This document shows, piece after piece, positions 60,587 through 64,000 of a DNA stretch of 64,000 nt. Within the stretch, counting starts at the first letter, position 1. Every line of letters begins with the position of its first letter. The translations under genes were made by a program, and so were the position numbers. Source of the stretch: Pectobacterium sp. A5351 (GTDB lineage Bacteria; Pseudomonadota; Gammaproteobacteria; Enterobacterales; Enterobacteriaceae). The stretch is from contig NZ_CP116477.1 in assembly GCF_028335745.1 (NCBI RefSeq), forward strand, positions 3,720,001-3,784,000, in the 5' to 3' direction. The notes under the pieces are model-generated. The model was not told where the DNA came from, did not search any database, and was given only the letters and a program-made list of their open reading frames with translations.

Positions 60587-61867
60587 TCAGACAATATAGT
60601 CCATCAGTTCCTGCTCTTTTTTGCAGAGGCGGCGCCAGTCAGCAATCGGCATACGAATAACCAAACCAATTTGCCCATCCTCTTCAATCCATTCTTTTTC
60701 TATTGCCTGAAGCTGGTAAAAACGACTACGCAAGCGTCCTGCCTGCGGGGGAAGATGCAAGGTATATTGCGCGATTTCCCCGGAAAGCCGCTCAGTCAAT
60801 GCCTGAAATAGCAACGGAATACCGTCGCCGGTCTGCGCTGAAAGCCAGACCCGTACCGGTAGATTCTCTTCGTTGCGATCGATACGCGGAACGAAATCAT
60901 CCAGCATATCAATCTTGTTCATTACCAACAGCGCAGGTATTTCATCCGCCTCGATTTCCGTCAGCACGTCGTTAACCGCCTCAATGTTCTCGTCAAGACG
61001 AGGATCGGCAGCATCAACAACGTGCAACAGCAGCGAGGCCTGACGTGTTTCCTGTAGTGTAGCCTTAAACGCAGCCACCAAATCATGGGGCAACTGACGG
61101 ATAAAACCTACGGTATCCGCCAGCACCGTATCACCAACATCATCCACTTCAATGCGGCGCAATGTGGGATCCAGTGTGGCAAATAACTGATCGGCAGCAT
61201 AGACGCCCGCCGATGTAATCTTGTTAAACAGCGTGGATTTACCCGCATTGGTATAGCCCACCAGCGAAACGGTGGGGACATCGGCACGAACCCGCGAGCG
61301 CCGCCCCTGTTCACGCTGTTTTTCTACCCGCTCAAGACGCGACAGTATCTGAGTGATACGGTTACGCAATAAACGACGGTCGGTTTCAAGCTGGGTTTCA
61401 CCCGGGCCACGCAAACCGATACCGCCTTTCTGACGCTCAAGGTGCGTCCAGCCGCGAACCAATCGGGTCGCAAGGTGGCGCAGCTGTGCCAGTTCTACCT
61501 GTAATTTCCCCTCGTGCGTACGCGCACGCTGGGCAAAAATATCTAAAATCAGTCCGGTACGGTCAATCACCCGGCACTCGCACAAACGCTCCAGGTTACG
61601 TTCCTGAGCTGGCGTCAACGCATGATCAAACAGCACGACAAACGCGCCGGTTTCTTTTACTGCCTGAGCAATTTCTTCTGCTTTGCCTTCCCCGACAAAA
61701 TACTTGGGGTGAGGAGCCTTACGGCTACCAGTAACCACCTGCAAGGATTCAATACCGGCAGAAGAAACCAGAGATTCGAACTCCAGCAGATCTTCCGTAT
61801 CTTTATCTTGCGAGAAGTAAATATGAACTAATATGGCCCGTTCACCTGATTCATAACGGTCAAACAA
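60587..61867 (-). CDS. hflX: Ribosome-associated GTPase HflX
   Basis: Splits stalled or heat-damaged 70S ribosomes in E. coli. 426 residues (same). N-terminal HflX domain (about 1-150; the conserved [15 protein letters not shown] at 151-165), coiled region, then the GTPase domain with P-loop GYTNAGKS at 204-211, ADTVGF G3 segment and NKID G4. Downstream of hfq by 94 bp, in which CACCAC/GTGGTG can pair (about 61898-61943). Confidence 0.97.
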   Translation of the reverse strand: MFDRYESGERAILVHIYFSQDKDTEDLLEFESLVSSAGIESLQVVTGSRKAPHPKYFVGEGKAEEIAQAVKETGAFVVLFDHALTPAQERNLERLCECRVIDRTGLILDIFAQRARTHEGKLQVELAQLRHLATRLVRGWTHLERQKGGIGLRGPGETQLETDRRLLRNRITQILSRLERVEKQREQGRRSRVRADVPTVSLVGYTNAGKSTLFNKITSAGVYAADQLFATLDPTLRRIEVDDVGDTVLADTVGFIRQLPHDLVAAFKATLQETRQASLLLHVVDAADPRLDENIEAVNDVLTEIEADEIPALLVMNKIDMLDDFVPRIDRNEENLPVRVWLSAQTGDGIPLLFQALTERLSGEIAQYTLHLPPQAGRLRSRFYQLQAIEKEWIEEDGQIGLVIRMPIADWRRLCKKEQELMDYIV

Positions 61868-61961
61868 GCGAGTAACCTCTCAAACGAGCAAAAAACACCA
61901 CAGCGAAGGAGCCGAGCGATGCGTCCAGCTCTCCCGCGCCGTGGTGAATTGACAATACGCC

Positions 61962-62264
61962 TTATTCGGCGTCATCAGCGTCCTGCGACTGCTGCGAAGC
62001 CGCCGTGTTGTTACCGTGATAATTGCTGCTGCCGCCGCCTGGATTGTTGCTATGGTGAGATACAGGACGAGAGGGAACAACTGTAGAGATGGCATGCTTA
62101 TAAACCATCTGACTTACCGTGTTTTTCAACAAAATCACGAACTGATCGAAAGATTCGATCTGACCTTGCAGCTTAATACCGTTCACCAAATAAATCGAAA
62201 CCGGAACACGTTCACGACGCAAAGCGTTCAAGAACGGATCTTGCAAAGATTGCCCCTTAGCCAT
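61962..62264 (-). CDS. hfq: RNA chaperone Hfq
   Basis: Hexameric Sm-like protein that pairs small RNAs with mRNAs. 100 residues (E. coli 102). The Sm1 and Sm2 motifs ([21 protein letters not shown] and [14 protein letters not shown]) are identical in type to E. coli, with the rim arginines RRER at about 16-19. The tail is Gly/Asn/Ser-rich and ends in acidic QDADDAE. Co-transcribed with miaA upstream and hflX downstream. Confidence 0.98.
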   Translation of the reverse strand: MAKGQSLQDPFLNALRRERVPVSIYLVNGIKLQGQIESFDQFVILLKNTVSQMVYKHAISTVVPSRPVSHHSNNPGGGSSNYHGNNTAASQQSQDADDAE

Positions 62265-62355
62265 TCTATATTTTCCTTATTTGTATGTTGTTTGTAACAA
62301 AGAACCCTATGGTTCTAAAATAACGGTGTAAAAAACTTGCACGCTGAGACTCACC

Positions 62356-62369
62356 GATTGTACACAATC
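62356..62369. other. Short palindrome in the miaA-hfq spacer
   Basis: GATTGT-AC-ACAATC, a perfect palindrome in the 128-bp spacer where E. coli has hfq promoters. Possible operator; no factor can be named. Confidence 0.3.
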
Positions 62370-62392
62370 ACTCAACCTATGCACTAACAAAC

Positions 62393-63334
62393 CTATGCCT
62401 TAATGACCTGCATAACGTTGTCCAGTGCTTCAGTCGGCTTTTCGCTATCCAGCCGGTAGACATCATCCCAACCGCGTAGCCAGGTCATTTGCCGCTTCGC
62501 GAGCTGACGCGTCGCACAAATACCCCGATAAACCATCTCATCGTAATCAATTTCACCGGATAAATATGACCACATCTGGCGATAACCCACGCAACGAATA
62601 GAGGGCATATCCGTATGCAGGTCGTGCCGGGCAAACAATGTCCGGGCTTCTGTCTCAAACCCCGCCGCCAACATCTGGTGAAAACGCTGTTCAATTCGCT
62701 GATGCAACAATTCACGCGTCGCCGGGGCGATAGCAAACTGATGAACCTGATAGGGCAGCGCGTCGCCAGACGTTTTTGTCAGTTCAGTTAAAGTGTTACC
62801 TGAAACGAAAAAAACTTCCAGTGCTCGCGAGAGTCTCTGCGGATCATTTGGATGAATCCGAATTGCTGCTACCGGATCGATCTCACTGAGCTGCCGATGC
62901 ATCGCTTCCCAGCCGATTTCTTGTGCCTGCTCTTCAATGCGCTGGCGCACTGCGGCATCGGCTGGCGGCAGAGGAGAAAGCCCCTCCAATAGCGCCTTGA
63001 AATACAGCATCGTCCCCCCGACTAAAAGGGGAATGCGCCCGGCGGCGGTAATGTCTGCCATCTCACGTAGCGCATCGCGGCGAAAATCGGCCGCAGAATA
63101 AGATTCCGCCGGGTCGAGAATGTCGATTAACCGATGCGGTGCCAGTGCCAGCTCTTCCGCACTCGGTTTCGCTGTCCCGATATCCATACCTTTATAGATG
63201 AGGGCGGAATCGACGCTAATCAACTCTACTGGCAAATATTCTCGTAACGCCATTGCCAGTGCCGTTTTTCCTGACGCCGTTGGCCCCATGATAAAAATGG
63301 CGGGCGGCAACGGCGCGTTTTCTACATCACTCAT
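62393..63334 (-). CDS. miaA: tRNA dimethylallyltransferase MiaA
   Basis: Adds the isopentenyl group to A37 of tRNAs reading UNN codons. 313 residues (E. coli 316). P-loop GPTASGKT at 17-24; [19 protein letters not shown] (about 40-58), [19 protein letters not shown] and [20 protein letters not shown] are conserved. Its ATG overlaps the mutL stop by 8 bases. Confidence 0.98.
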   Translation of the reverse strand: MSDVENAPLPPAIFIMGPTASGKTALAMALREYLPVELISVDSALIYKGMDIGTAKPSAEELALAPHRLIDILDPAESYSAADFRRDALREMADITAAGRIPLLVGGTMLYFKALLEGLSPLPPADAAVRQRIEEQAQEIGWEAMHRQLSEIDPVAAIRIHPNDPQRLSRALEVFFVSGNTLTELTKTSGDALPYQVHQFAIAPATRELLHQRIEQRFHQMLAAGFETEARTLFARHDLHTDMPSIRCVGYRQMWSYLSGEIDYDEMVYRGICATRQLAKRQMTWLRGWDDVYRLDSEKPTEALDNVMQVIKA

Positions 63335-64000
63335 GCTTTAAAGCCTTGATGGCATCATCAATGTCCATCATATATAAAAGTTCAGACGGCGGCGCTTTCG
63401 CCAGTTGCGGACAAAGCCGCTCGACATCCGCCAGTAATTGTATGGCCTGAGAATGGCTCCAGCTTTCCTGCTCGCTCTGCAATCGCGTTGCCATCCACGA
63501 TGCCAATTCGCCAGGTTCCACCTGCTGTGTCTCAACCGTCTGATAGTCGGCCAGATAGCCTATCAGTTCAGAGATCAAGTTTTGTAAATTTTGTTGGCGC
63601 AATGGTAAAGGTACGGCACGCAATGTGGCACGCTGTGACTCAACAAGTACATCAATACCAAAACGCGTCAGCAAGGCGTGATGGGCAGACAAAACGTTCA
63701 GTTCAGATTTACTCAGCGTCAGGCGCTGCGGAATCAGCAACGGCTGCGCCCGCAATCCCTCTTCCGACGGCGTCAACTGCACCGCTTTCAGATAACGTTC
63801 AGCAACGGAAAGCGACAGCATCGCCAAACCCTTATGGTACTCCAACAGCGCGTAGCACGGTGGATAAACCGTCAACACTCGCCCAAAGCCGTTCGATTGG
63901 CTTTCCAGCGGCGATTCGGCCGGCGCACGTTGCTTATTATTGCTGGCTGCCGTGTCCGCGGCGTTTCGGTTTGGCGGTGCGTCATGCGATACCGTGGATG
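63327..64000 (-). CDS. mutL: DNA mismatch repair protein MutL (C-terminal part)
   Basis: Partial: about 223 C-terminal codons are present and the frame stays open to the right edge. The sequence [34 protein letters not shown] and [11 protein letters not shown] belongs to the MutL dimerisation domain, preceded by the variable linker. It ends KALKHE, and the stop overlaps miaA. MutL couples MutS mismatch recognition to MutH nicking. Confidence 0.95.
   Translation of the reverse strand, partial: STVSHDAPPNRNAADTAASNNKQRAPAESPLESQSNGFGRVLTVYPPCYALLEYHKGLAMLSLSVAERYLKAVQLTPSEEGLRAQPLLIPQRLTLSKSELNVLSAHHALLTRFGIDVLVESQRATLRAVPLPLRQQNLQNLISELIGYLADYQTVETQQVEPGELASWMATRLQSEQESWSHSQAIQLLADVERLCPQLAKAPPSELLYMMDIDDAIKALKHE

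Overview
The window is chromosomal DNA of a plant-associated enterobacterium, most probably Pectobacterium (formerly soft-rot Erwinia). Nearly every protein is a close relative of an Escherichia coli K-12 housekeeping protein but clearly diverged. The gene order matches that lineage, and the speA-metK gap carries a palindromic repeat that I recall as common in Pectobacterium genomes. The genus call is inference; Enterobacterales is secure.

Layout. 1-26500 corresponds to the E. coli region around the replication-map zero point: nhaR-nhaA, dnaJ-dnaK, satP, mog, tal, yaaA, thrC-thrB-thrA with leader thrL and attenuator, lasT, arcA, creA, rob, gpmB, yjjX, trpR, slt and ettA. Two genes not in the E. 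coli order, an MHS-type MFS transporter and a membrane diguanylate cyclase, lie among them, and creBCD is missing. 26500-29400 is a junction zone with a chemoreceptor gene and the fused remains of a divergent lysR/alcohol-dehydrogenase pair. 29400-53800 corresponds to the E. coli serA-ruvX region: serA, rpiA, argP, yggE, argO, mscS, fbaA-pgk-epd, tktA, loiP, speA, metK, sprT, endA, rsmE, gshB, yqgE and ruvX. It is interrupted by a complete IS4 and by one orphan AT-rich LuxR-type regulator. 53800-64000 corresponds to the E. coli fbp-mpl and purA/mutL-miaA-hfq-hflX-hflK-hflC neighbourhoods.

How the genes work together. Central carbon metabolism is dense: tal, tktA and rpiA (pentose phosphate), fbaA-pgk-epd, gpmB and fbp (glycolysis/gluconeogenesis). 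epd has a Cra-like box and a CRP-like box upstream. Amino-acid and polyamine functions include thrABC, serA, argP with its target argO, speA, metK and trpR with its operator. Stress and RNA functions include dnaKJ with two sigma-32-type promoters, hfq, hflX, hflKC, miaA, arcA and rob.

I looked for an undescribed multigene system and did not find one. The window is almost wholly core genome, with no CRISPR, rRNA, tRNA or defence cluster seen. The most informative unusual features are an IS4 copy that landed in the fbaA terminator, a deletion scar plus a 13-bp duplication in the lysR/adh relic, a dispersed palindromic repeat sitting in the metK leader, and the orphan LuxR-type gene.
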